NCBI GenBank assembly: GCA_024707075.1
Contig: JANQAK010000004.1
Coordinates: forward strand, 454,634-518,633
Source: Afipia sp.
GTDB taxonomy: Bacteria > Pseudomonadota > Alphaproteobacteria > Rhizobiales > Xanthobacteraceae
Length of the DNA: 64,000 nucleotides
Direction of reading: 5' to 3'
The notes under the pieces are model-generated. The model was not told the DNA's origin. It saw nothing but the letters and a program-made list of their open reading frames with translations, and did not search any database. The position numbers were made by a program, and so were the translations under genes. This document shows, one piece after another, positions 39,391 to 48,424 of the stretch; within the stretch, counting starts at the first letter, position 1, and the number at the start of each line of letters is the position of its first letter.

Positions 39391-40635
39391 CTACGCTCGC
39401 TCTTCCCAGATCGCCGCAAGGTGCACGATGGTGCGCACCGCCGCTTCCATGTCCTGAACGCTGACCCATTCGAGGCGCGAGTGGAAGGCATGTTCGCCCG
39501 CGAAGATGTTCGGACAGGGCAATCCCATGAATGACAGGCGTGATCCGTCGGTGCCGCCGCGGATGCTGCTCAGGACCGGCTGAAGGCCTGCGCGGCCGAT
39601 CGCTTCCAGCGCGTACTCGACCACTTCGGGATGACGGTCGAGAACCTCTTTCATGTTGCGGTACTGCTGCTTCACTTCGAGAGTGTAGGACGAGCGCGGA
39701 AAATCCTTCATGACGGCGCGCACGAGGTCTTCGAGCAGGCCTTCCTTTTCCTTCAGGCCCTGTTCGGTGAAGTCGCGCACGATCAGCGACAGCGTCGCGC
39801 TGTCGAGGCCGCCCTGAAGACCGACGGGATGCAGGAAGCCCTCGCGGCCTTCGGTGGCTTCGGGGGCCATGTCCTGCGGCAGCCGGTCCACGATCCGGGA
39901 TGCGATCTTGAGCGCGTGCTCCATCTTGCCCTTGGCGAAGCCGGGATGCGCGCTGACACCCTGGATCGTGATGGTCACGCCGTCGGCCGAGAACGTCTCG
40001 TCCTCAAGATGACCCACGCTCTCACCGTCGATGGTGTAGCCGAAGGCGGCGCCGAGCTTTTTCAGGTCGACCTTGTCGGCGCCGCGGCCGATTTCCTCGT
40101 CCGGCGTGAACAGGATCTTGATGGTGCCGTGCCTGATCTGCGGATTGGCGAGCAGGATCTGCACCGCGTCCATGATCTCGGCGACGCCGGCCTTGTTGTC
40201 AGCCCCCAAGAGCGTGGTGCCGTCGGTGGTGACGATGTCGCCGCCGATCTGGTCGGCCAGCGCGGGATGCTCCGCGGCGCGGATGATCTGCTTCGGATCG
40301 GCCGGCAGCACGATGTCGCCGCCCCGGTAATTGCGGACGATCTGCGGTTTCACGTCCTTGCCGGTGCAGTCCGGCGAGGTGTCCATATGCGAGCAGAAGC
40401 AGATGACGGGCACGGTCTTGTCGCTGTTTGCTGGCAGCGTCGCATAGACGTAGCCGTGCTCGTCCATGTGCGCGTCGGCGAGGCCGAGGTCGCGCAATTC
40501 CTGAGCGAGCAGGCGGCCGAGGTCTTTCTGCTTTTCGGTGGATGGGCAAGTGGGGGACGATGCGTCGGATTGCGTGTCGATCCGGACGTAACGCAGGAAG
40601 CGGTCGAGGACGGTGTGGGTGAAGTTAGGGGACAA
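39391..40635 (-). CDS. pepT: Peptidase T (tripeptidase)
   Basis: The 414-residue M20 metallopeptidase removes the N-terminal residue of tripeptides. CFCSHMDTSPDCTGKDVKPQ supplies metal ligands His and Asp, TTLLGADNKAGVAEIMDAV the shared Asp, FTPDEEIGRGADKVD the catalytic and metal glutamates, and RGGTDGSRLSFMGLPCPNIFAG the late region. The C-terminal HSRLEWVSVQDMEAAVRTIVHLA is standard. Cytosolic. Its 5' side borders a palindromic repeat, its 3' side the other, so it is monocistronic. Confidence 0.95.
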   Translation of the reverse strand: MSPNFTHTVLDRFLRYVRIDTQSDASSPTCPSTEKQKDLGRLLAQELRDLGLADAHMDEHGYVYATLPANSDKTVPVICFCSHMDTSPDCTGKDVKPQIVRNYRGGDIVLPADPKQIIRAAEHPALADQIGGDIVTTDGTTLLGADNKAGVAEIMDAVQILLANPQIRHGTIKILFTPDEEIGRGADKVDLKKLGAAFGYTIDGESVGHLEDETFSADGVTITIQGVSAHPGFAKGKMEHALKIASRIVDRLPQDMAPEATEGREGFLHPVGLQGGLDSATLSLIVRDFTEQGLKEKEGLLEDLVRAVMKDFPRSSYTLEVKQQYRNMKEVLDRHPEVVEYALEAIGRAGLQPVLSSIRGGTDGSRLSFMGLPCPNIFAGEHAFHSRLEWVSVQDMEAAVRTIVHLAAIWEERA

Positions 40636-40658
40636 GATGGGCGGCTCCGGTTTCGATC

Positions 40659-40747
40659 GTCATACGCGGGCTTGACCCGCGTATCCATCTCACTTCGGGA
40701 AATACATTTCCTGGGAGATGGATTGCCGGGTCAAGCCCGGCAATGAC
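40659..40747. repeat. Palindromic intergenic repeat (second type)
   Basis: GTCATACGCGGGCTTGACCCGCGTATCCATCTC and GAGATGGATTGCCGGGTCAAGCCCGGCAATGAC form an imperfect long inverted repeat with two internal hairpins. Of the same intergenic kind common in this family. Confidence 0.75.
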
Positions 40748-40860
40748 AATCTGGACATTGCGCGCGATCTCGTGTCGGTGCCCCCAAAAGAAAACACCAC
40801 CCCCGGCATCGCGCTTCGCGGGCCGGAATGGCGTTTGATCTCTGAGGCGGAAGGCCGGTC

Positions 40861-41160
40861 TTAGACGGCTTCCTTGAGTTCCTTGGCGGCGCGGAAGGCC
40901 ACCTTCTTGCTGGCCTTGATCTGGATCGCTTCGCCGGTGGCGGGGTTGCGGCCCATGCGGGCGGCGCGCTTGCGGACCTGGAGGATGCCGAGGCCGACGA
41001 TGCGGATGCGCTCGCCCTTCTTGAGGTGCTTGGTGATCTTGGTGACGAGGTCGCCGAGGATGGCCTCAGCGGTCTTCTTCGACAACTCGTGCTCTTCGGC
41101 GAGCGCGGCGGCGAGATGCTTGAGGGTCACGGTGGCCGGGGTAGCTGCTTTCTTCGCCAT
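40861..41160 (-). CDS. HU family DNA-binding protein
   Basis: A 99-residue HU/IHF-fold protein: LKHLAAALAEEHELSKKTAEAILGDLVTKITKHLKKGERIRIVGLGILQVRKRAARMGRNPATGEAIQIKASKKVAFRAAKELKEAV is read across the frame and shows the DNA arm RMGRNPATGEAI with the intercalating Pro, and the VAFRAAKEL end. The Ala/Thr/Pro start and the length mark it as the HU of this family, in the conserved place downstream of lon. Binds and bends DNA without strict sequence preference. Confidence 0.93.
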   Translation of the reverse strand: MAKKAATPATVTLKHLAAALAEEHELSKKTAEAILGDLVTKITKHLKKGERIRIVGLGILQVRKRAARMGRNPATGEAIQIKASKKVAFRAAKELKEAV

Positions 41161-41380
41161 ATTTGGTCCTCCTCTAGGGCACGTGGCGGTGCGGAACTAA
41201 CGATATATCAGGGCTTAGTTGATTCGGGAGCATTCTGACTACGAGTTTTGCCCGTAAACAGGCGCTTATTTAAATCGACCATGGAAAAGAGGCTGACACA
41301 CAAGGGGATTTGCAACAACCTTGACTTGGAATGTTCGCCCCTTTAAGTCCCACCTCCTGTGCGGTTCGTATTCGATCCAC

Positions 41381-41457
<77 letters not shown>

Positions 41458-41676
41458 CCCCTAAAATCCTTCCATTTATTCAGTGGCTTATCGTCGGCGC
41501 GGTTTGTGCGATGCGCCTGTGCGCGTTTGGCCGCCTTGTGAACTGTGCTCTCGGCATTTCCGCCAGTTGCGATTGTGCGGTTTGGCAGTCGCGCGCAGTC
41601 CTGTATTGCTAGGGCGCGTCCGCTCCGGACGCCAAGAATTCCCTCTTAAAACGTATGTCAGGCGAGGAACGTCAGC

Positions 41677-41808
41677 ATGTCCGCCACCAGAACCGGGACC
41701 AACAGGAAATACAGGCTGGCCGTGATTCCCGGCGACGGCATCGGCAAGGAAGTGGTGCCCGAGGGCCTGCGGGTGCTGGAAGCGGCAGCAAAGAAGTCTG
41801 CAGCGTGA
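41677..41808 (+). pseudogene. 5' fragment of tartrate dehydrogenase / isopropylmalate-dehydrogenase-like gene, cut at the contig join
   Basis: GAGGAA 7 bases before ATG 41677 opens a frame reading [21 protein letters not shown] and [10 protein letters not shown], the first 41 residues of the TtuC-type decarboxylating dehydrogenase family (about 350 residues). At about 41797 the family sequence ends abruptly and the frame runs to a TGA at 41806-41808 inside DNA that belongs to the next gene. Genome of origin is not certain, but it fits the left part. Confidence 0.75.
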
Positions 41809-42486
41809 CGTGATCTTCGATGGCGGTCTCGCCACCGTCGAACTCGTAAATCTCGCTGCCGAAATCGTGCCACAGATACTCGGCCTTGACCGATACGTCG
41901 GTGCTGACCATGAACTCGGCGCCCAGGCCCGCGACCCAGCCGTAGCGCACGCCGCTCTCTTCGAAATAATCGTCGTTCCAGTCGTCGATCGTCCAACTGG
42001 TGAGACCGGCGGCGGCGACGCCTGCCGTACCGTAGAGGAACAGCTGGTCCATGACGAAGCCGGCGCGGGCACGCAGGGTGCCGATCCAGCTGATGTCGGT
42101 GCCCAGGATGTCGTTATCCTGCGTACCGCTGTTGCCGGTGATGTCGGCCCAGGCGATATCGCCTTCGACGCCGAACGCGAAGCTGCCCGACTGGTAGTTG
42201 TAGCCAGCCTGCACGCCCGCGAGCCACCCCGCGATGTCGTACTCGTCGATATCGTCGATGTCGTTGTCGAACTCCTCGTAGAGTCCTCGATCTCGACAAC
42301 GCCCCAGCCGTAGCCCACATGGCCGCCGGCATAAAAGCCCGTCCAGTCCTCGGCGACGATGACCGCTACTTCTTCGGCCTCGGGGATGTAGAGATCGGCT
42401 GCATTCGCGGCGCTCATGCCCACTGCCGTCGCGGCGCCCACCGCGGCAAGCGCCGCAAGGCCGTTGATCAGGTGTTCCCGTGCCAT
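41803..42486 (-). CDS. Outer-membrane beta-barrel protein, cut near its C-terminus and frameshifted
   Basis: ATG 42486 opens a signal peptide ([21 protein letters not shown]) followed by [15 protein letters not shown], the first strand of Omp25/OmpA-like porin barrels of Rhizobiales. Near 42285 the frame shifts, then [62 protein letters not shown] and [13 protein letters not shown] continue the barrel. An acidic loop [14 protein letters not shown] lies after the first hairpin. The protein ends at the join after DHVTLQ, where a closing strand of about 10 residues (typically ending in aromatic residue plus F) should follow. Confidence 0.8.
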
Positions 42487-42617
42487 AACATATCCTCTGT
42501 CCACAATTGGCCCCATCTTGCCGTATCGGCGACACCCGCGCTGTAACACTTGCGCCACAGTCGAACGCCAACCATACACAGTCGTGATCACCTCCGGCCA
42601 CGTATTCCAAGGGTTCA

Positions 42618-44059
42618 ATGCAGACGAACAATCTCGCCTTTGCCGTACTGGACCGGGCGCGCAGGCACCCCGATACTGTCGCCTTCGTGGTCGCCGGCCG
42701 TACCATCTCCTATGCCCGCGTCGCCGACCTCATGGTCAACTTCGCCCGCCGTATGCAGCAACTCGGCATCGACAGGCAGTCGGTGGTCGGCCTCGCCATC
42801 ACGGACACAGCCACCGCGATCACTTCCGCCCTCGCCCTTGCGCTGCTCGGCAGCCGCTGGGTGCAGGTCTCGCGCACCTCGCCAACGGCCTACTCGGCCG
42901 CTACCCACGTGCTCGCCACAGGCGCTGCAGCCCGCCTGCCAGGTCGCATCGAGATCGGCAAGGACTGGTTCGATGCTCCACGCCTCGGCCGCGACGTCCC
43001 GTTCGCCGGCCATGCGAGCCCCGACGACACCTGGATGATCGCCCACTCCTCCGGCACCACCGGCCGACCCAAGTTCATGCCGCTCACCTATGGCACCATC
43101 TGGCGGCGCTTCCAGAACCCCGAACTGCAGGACGGCATCGCGCCGGTTACCTTCAACCTGTTCCCGCCCACCAGCTACGTCGGCAGCAAGATCGGCATCG
43201 GCAACCTGATCCTGGGCGGCACCAACGTCGCGCCAGCGCCGTTCGACACGCTGGTGCGGATCGGCGTGACGCGGGTGATGGGGTCGCCGGCGCAGATCGC
43301 CAACACCATCGTCGAAAAGACGCCCGTTCCACAAAGCGGTTGCGCTCGCTGAAAGTCACCGGCGCCCAGGTCACGCAAAAGTTCGTCGATACGGCGCTGC
43401 GCTATTTCGAGGAGCTCCATATCCTCTATGGCGCCACCGAAACGGGGGTGGGCACCCTCGTCCGGCTTACAGCGCCTGAGCAGTTCGCCGGCACCGCCGG
43501 CCACCCCTATGACGGCGCCCGGATCGAGATCGTCGACGCATCCGGTCGCCCACTGCCTACCGGCACCGAGGGCACCGTTCGGGTCAGCAGCGACTGGATG
43601 GTTGCTGGCTATGTCGACGATCCGGCGCTGACTGCCGCCTTCTTCCGGGATGGCTGGTTCTATCCCGGCGACCTTGGTGTCATCGACGCAGGCGGCGCGC
43701 TCCGTATCGTCGGTCGCGTCAACGATGTGCTCAATGCCGGCGGGATGAAGCTCAACGCCGCCGACCTGGACGAGGTCATCCAGCTACACCCCGATGTCGC
43801 CGACGGCTTCTGCTTTCTGCACGCCAACGGCCAGGGCCTCGAAATCCTCAGTGCCATCGTCGCCCTGCGTCCCGGCGCAAGTCCCGCCGGTCTCGGCGAT
43901 CTGCGGGCCTTCGCCACCCACAAGCTCGGCCGCTCGCGAGCACCGCATCACCTCTACGTCGGCGAGATCGTCCCGCGCAACGAGAACGGCAAGCCGATGC
44001 GCGCGCGGGCCTCCGAACTTGCCGCCACCATGACACCCATCGAGCTGGGCGACGCGTGA
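42618..44059 (+). CDS. AMP-dependent synthetase/ligase (frameshifted)
   Basis: From ATG 42618 (AAGGG 5 bases before) the protein runs to EKTPVP, then continues in another frame from KRLRSLKVTGAQVTQ; one base is missing near 43335-43340. Total about 480 residues. Adenylation signatures: HSSGTTGRPKFMPLTYG (A3, P-loop), YGATETGVG (A5), DGWFYPGDLG (A7), GRVNDVLNAGGMKL (A8) and the C-terminal lysine in NENGKPMRA (A10). It activates a carboxylic acid as acyl-AMP, then usually acyl-CoA. Shorter than most acyl-CoA ligases. Near a sugar-acid region; substrate unknown. Confidence 0.85.
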
Positions 44060-44060
44060 G

Positions 44061-44813
44061 CTAGATAGTGATGCCGCCGTCCGCGATGAAATTCGCGCCG
44101 GTCGCATAGGCACTCTCGTCGCTGGCGAGATAGACGCAGAGGTGCGCCATTTCCTCGGGCTGGGCCATGCGGCCCATCGGTTGGCGGGCAACGAACGTCT
44201 TCCAGATCTCGTCATGCTCGCCCAGCGCATGGGCGCGTTCGTGCAGCGAGGGGGAGTCGACGCTGCCCGGACAGAGCGCGTTGGCCCGGATGCCGTTCTT
44301 CATGTAGTCGAAGGCGATCGACTTGGTCAGCCCGATCACCGCCGCCTTCGACGACATGTAGCTTACCCGGTTCGGCACGCCCTTCAGCGAACTCGCGACC
44401 GAGGCGACATTGATGATCGAGGCCCCGCCCTGGGCGATGAAGGCGGGCAGGAAGGCCTGGGTCAGGATGAACATCGGCGTCACGTTGATGTCGAAGCTGA
44501 GCTGCCATTCCTCGAGGCTCGTCGTCCCCAGCATGCCCTGGTGCACCCAGCCTGCGCCGTTATAGAGCACGTTCACCCCGTGGTGGCGCTTGGCCGCTTC
44601 GCGCAGCGCCAGATGGTCGGTGACATCGAGCGCATAGGCCTCGTGTCCCGGCGAGATGGCGGCGAGCTCCTCGCCCTTCCTGGCGATACCCGCCGCGTCG
44701 CGATCGGTGGCGATCACCCGTGCGCCCTCGCGCGCAAATGCCGTGGCCGTCGCCCCGCCGATCCCGGCCGCCGCCGCCGTCATGAACACCACCTTGCCCT
44801 CGAGACGACCCAT
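44061..44813 (-). CDS. SDR family oxidoreductase (2-keto-3-deoxy-L-fuconate / 3-hydroxybutyrate dehydrogenase-like)
   Basis: The 250-residue enzyme is intact. The NAD-binding loop TAAAAGIGGATATAFAREGA starts at residue 12, NAG-like YNGAGWVHQGM at about 85, the catalytic Ser in NVASVASSL, Tyr and Lys in VSYMSSKAAV, and the end TGANFIADGGITI. The MGRLEGKVVFMTAAAAGIG start and overall pattern are like the 2-keto-3-deoxy-L-fuconate dehydrogenases of sugar-acid pathways. It converges on the ligase gene, one base apart, and is divergent from the kinase. The dehydratase 3.6 kb further fits such a pathway. Confidence 0.88.
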   Translation of the reverse strand: MGRLEGKVVFMTAAAAGIGGATATAFAREGARVIATDRDAAGIARKGEELAAISPGHEAYALDVTDHLALREAAKRHHGVNVLYNGAGWVHQGMLGTTSLEEWQLSFDINVTPMFILTQAFLPAFIAQGGASIINVASVASSLKGVPNRVSYMSSKAAVIGLTKSIAFDYMKNGIRANALCPGSVDSPSLHERAHALGEHDEIWKTFVARQPMGRMAQPEEMAHLCVYLASDESAYATGANFIADGGITI

Positions 44814-44917
44814 TTCCCCAACTCCTCCAACCCTTTGCGTGCGGGCAGCTTTCGCCCGTCATTGTTCCCATGGGTTCCATTGGCTAACATACCAGTCAAG
44901 GGAGAGATCCGTCTGAT

Positions 44918-45933
44918 ATGGCCGAGGATACGAGCTGGGAGGCCTTGCTGCCCCCGATCTTTGCTGCCGCCGGCATCGAGGCGAAAGGTCTCGCGGTCGA
45001 ACCGCTGACCGGCGGCGTTTCATCCGACATCGTCCGCGTCATTGTGGGCGATGGCCGGCAGTTCTGCGCCAAGCGGGCCCTTTCGCAGCTCAAGGTTGCG
45101 ACCGAGTGGCAGGCCCCGGTCGAACGCAACCACTACGAGGGTCGCCTGGCTCCGCCGCGCCAACGCCATCGTCCCCGGCGCTGCCCCGGCGGTCGTCGGC
45201 GAGGATCGCGAGCACGGCATCGCGCTTCTCGAGTACCTGCCGCCGCAGGATTACACGTTATGGAAGGCGGATCTCCTCGCCGGCGCGGCGGATCCGCGCG
45301 TACCCGTTGCCGTCGCCGACGCCCTCGGCGGAATTCATGCCGCGACCCTCGACGATCCCACCACCGCCGCCGAGTTCCCCACCGACGACCTGATCGACGC
45401 CCTCCGCCTCGACCCCTACCTGCGCTTATACCGCGAGCCGCCATCCCGAGCTCGCCGAGCGCATCCTTTCCGTGCTCGCCACCACCGCGAACACCCGGCG
45501 CGCGCTCGTCCACGGCGATGTCAGCCCCAAGAACATTCTCGTCTCCCGCCGCGACGGCCACCCGGTTCTGCTCGATGCCGAATGCGCCTGGTACGGCGAC
45601 CCGGCCTTCGACGCCGCCTTCTGCCTCAACCACCTTATCCTCAAGTCCATCCACCTGCCCGCACTGCGTGATCGGCTGCTGGACCAGGCCAGCGGCTTCG
45701 CCGCGACCTGGCTGGGACACTTCCGATGCCGCTGCGCGCGGACACCGCGGCCCGCACCGCCGCCCTCCTCCCCTGCCTGATGCTGGCGCGGGTCGATGGC
45801 AAGTCGCCGGTCGAATACCTCGCCGACGCCATCACGGCAGATCGTGCGCGACCGGGCTATGCCGCTCATCCGCGAGCCGGTCGAGACCCTCGTGCATCTC
45901 ATCGCTATCCTTCGTTCATCCGGGCCCCATTGA
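44918..45933 (+). CDS. Phosphotransferase (aminoglycoside/choline kinase fold), several frameshifts
   Basis: The locus spans about 338 codons over at least three frames. Order: LTGGVSSDIVRVIVGD (glycine loop), FCAKRALSQLKV (ATP lysine), LLEYLPPQDYTLWKADLLAG (hinge), RALVHGDVSPKNILVSRRDG (Brenner motif HGDxxxxN), LLDAECAWYGDPAFD (metal Asp), then AMPLIREPVETLVHLI to the stop TGA at 45931-45933. It is an APH-family small-molecule kinase; sugar or sugar-acid kinase is likelier than antibiotic resistance given the neighbours. The stop is one base away from the start codon of the enolase-like gene, so they are coupled. Confidence 0.8.
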
Positions 45934-45934
45934 T

Positions 45935-47215
45935 ATGTCAGCCATCCAGTCCATCCTCGGTCGCCAGGTCTGGGATCTCGCGCGGCCGCCCCACCGTCGA
46001 GGTCGAGGTCACCCTCGAGTCGGGCGCCACTGGCCGCGCCATCGCCCTCCGGCGCCTCCACCGGCAGCCGCGAGGCGCTCGACCGGCGTGACGGCGGTCA
46101 GCGCCTTGGCGGTTATGGCGTCAACGGCGCATTGGCCGCGGTGAACGGCGAAATCGCCAGCGCGCTCAGGGGAACGGAAGCGCTTTCGCAATCGCGCGTC
46201 GACAGCGCGCTGATCGCGCTCGACGGCACTCCGCAGAAGACACGGCTGGGCGGCAACGCCATCGTCGCCACCTCATCCGCCATCGCCTGGGCCGCCGCGG
46301 CTGAGCAGAAGATCCCGCTCTGGCAGCACCTGAGGCTGCTCGCCGGGCTCGATACATCAATCGAGCACATCCCCGCGCCGATGATCCAGATCTTCGGCGG
46401 CGGTCGCCACGCCGGCAATCGCATCGATATCCAGGATTACCTGATCCTCGCCATCGGCGCGAAAAGCTTCGCCGAGGCCACCGAGCACATCGCCGAAGTT
46501 TACATGGCGGCCAGCAAAGCCATGGCGCAGAAGGGAAAACTCAACGGCGTCGCCGACGAGGGCGGCGTCTGGCCCGACTTCACCGCCAACGAGGACGGGC
46601 TGGAACTGCTCACCCGCGCCATCGAGGAGGCGGGTTTCGTCCCCGGCCGCGACATCGGCATCGCGCTCGACGTCGCCGCCACCTCCTTCTTTGCCGACGG
46701 CAGGTATCGCCTCGCCCTCGAAGGCCGCGACCTCGGCACCTCCGAGATGATCGACCTGCTGGAAAGCTGGGTAAAGGCCTACCCCATCGTCTCGCTCGAG
46801 GACCCGCTCGCCGAGGACGACGATGCCGGTTTCGTCGAGATCACCCGCCGGCTCGGCAAGTCCATCCAGGTCATCGGCGACGACTACCCTCACGACCAGC
46901 GCCGACCGCATCAGCTCTGCCGCTGCTGCCGGCGCCTGCAATGCCGTACTGCTCAAGTCAAACCAGTGTGGAACGCTCACCGAGCTTATCGCGGCAAGCT
47001 CACGCGCAAAGCTGTTCGGCTGGAACACAATCCAGTCCGGCCGGTCGGGCGAGAGCGAGGACGTCACACTTAGCCACCTCGCCGTGGGACTATTGTCCGA
47101 CCAGATCAAGGTCGGCTCGATGACCCGCTCGGAACGTACGGCAAAGTGGAATGAAGTGATCAGAATAGAAACGAACTTGCCAAATCCGCATTATTGGGGT
47201 TTCAACATACCGTAA
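45935..47215 (+). CDS. Enolase paralogue (frameshifted)
   Basis: MSAIQSILGRQVWD, a shift, then SRGRPTVEVEVTLESGATG and SGASTGSREALD; a second shift near 46890 before LTTSADRISSAAAAGACNAVLLKSNQCGTLTE. Total about 426 residues, enolase length. Kept are the general-base lysine (LLKSNQ), VADEGGVWPDF, SLEDPLAEDD and GGGRHAGN. Changed is the SHRSGE loop, which reads SGRSGE, so the substrate-binding histidine is a glycine. It is therefore unlikely to be the housekeeping enolase and may act on a related phosphorylated acid. Coupled to the APH kinase; followed by LacI and a dehydratase. Confidence 0.82.
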
Positions 47216-47249
47216 AATTGTATGATTTTTCAGTGGCTGGGGGGACTGC

Positions 47250-48275
47250 TTGGCAACGGATGAGAACGACAGGCGCCCAAAGCGCGCTGTTCGCGTCGAG
47301 GACGTTGCGCGGGTCGCGGGCGTCTCCCCGATTACCGTTTCACGCGCCCTCTCCCACCCCGACAAGGTAAAGGAGGAGACGCGGCAGCGCATCCTTGCCG
47401 CGGTCACCGAGACCGGCTACGTCCTCAACCATTTCGCCTCGTCGCTGCGCTCGGGCCGCTCGCGGATCATCCAGGTCTTTGCTTCCAACCTGACCAACCC
47501 GCACTTCGCCACCTCGATCCAGGGCATCATCGAGGCCTTCGAGGGCACCGGCTTCAACCTGATGTTCGCCCAGATCGGCTATTCCGAGATGCTGGAGGTC
47601 GACGTCGTCAACGGCGCACTTCCCTTTCGGCCTGCGGGGGTGATCTTCACCGGCGTCGTCCGCGCCGAGGCGACGCGCGAGGCTTTGAGCAAGCTCGATA
47701 TGCCGATCGTCGAGATGTGGGGCCACCGCGATGACCCGCTCGACATGCTGGTGGGCTTCTCCAACGCCGATGGCGGCCGCCTGATGGGCGAGCATTTCGG
47801 CCAGCGCGGTTTCAGGCGCATCGCCTATTCCGGCCATGCCACCGAGCGCGGCGCCGAACGGGTCGCCGGCTTTCGCGAGGCCCTCGCCCAGCACGGGGCC
47901 GATCTCACCCTGATCCACCCGATGGAAGGCACGCGCAGCATCATCGACGGCATGGGTGCCTTCGACGCCATCCTCGAAAAGCTGCCCGATTGCGACGCCA
48001 TGTTCTTCGGCACCGATATCCTCGCCATCGGCGCCATGCTCCGAGCCCAAGAGCGCAACATCCCGATTCCGGCCCAGGTCGCCATCGCCGGCTTCGGTGG
48101 GCTCGATTTCACCGCCCACGTGAAGCCCGGCCTCACGACGCTGAATATCGAGGGCTACGAGATGGGTCTCACCGCCGGTCGCATGATGCTGGCGCGCCTC
48201 AACGGACAGCCCGTCGATCGCCTGATCTTCGACTACCCCATCACCCTGATCGAGCGGCAGAGTACGGCGCGCTAG
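47250..48275 (+). CDS. LacI family transcriptional regulator (GntR-like)
   Basis: The 341-residue regulator is intact. Helix-turn-helix VRVEDVARVAGVSPITVSRALSHPDKVKEETRQRI at residues 15-48, hinge helix HFASSLRSGRS, then a periplasmic-binding-protein-like ligand domain (VFASNLTNPHF, GVIFTG, DAMFFGTDILAIGAM, VAIAGFGG). TTG at 47250 behind GGGGGA was taken as the start. It probably represses the neighbouring kinase-enolase and dehydratase genes with a sugar acid as inducer; the inducer cannot be told. No clear operator palindrome was placed in the 150 bases between it and the dehydratase. Confidence 0.9.
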   Translation: MATDENDRRPKRAVRVEDVARVAGVSPITVSRALSHPDKVKEETRQRILAAVTETGYVLNHFASSLRSGRSRIIQVFASNLTNPHFATSIQGIIEAFEGTGFNLMFAQIGYSEMLEVDVVNGALPFRPAGVIFTGVVRAEATREALSKLDMPIVEMWGHRDDPLDMLVGFSNADGGRLMGEHFGQRGFRRIAYSGHATERGAERVAGFREALAQHGADLTLIHPMEGTRSIIDGMGAFDAILEKLPDCDAMFFGTDILAIGAMLRAQERNIPIPAQVAIAGFGGLDFTAHVKPGLTTLNIEGYEMGLTAGRMMLARLNGQPVDRLIFDYPITLIERQSTAR

Positions 48276-48424
48276 CACGGACGACGTGCGGTCCGGCCAT
48301 TGCAACCACAATAGCCGATGTTTATCATCTGCGCCGGTACGGTCCTCCTCCATCGAAGGAATGCCTGCCCAAGCCGCGAGGTTTGGGCTAAAGGATCGTC
48401 CGGAACTGTCTTGAGGAGACGAAT

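Noticed and set aside
39295..40747. Repeats around pepT as a CRISPR array or mobile element ends
   Set aside because: They are two unlike single palindromes without spacers, transposase or target duplications.
41798..41803. Site-specific integration or natural horizontal transfer at the change of genome
   Set aside because: No integrase, no duplicated attachment site at the tRNA-Asp end, and two genes from opposite sides are cut at one base pair.
44918..45933. Antibiotic-resistance aminoglycoside kinase
   Set aside because: Only the general fold is shared; coupling to an enolase paralogue and the sugar-acid neighbours argue for a metabolic kinase.
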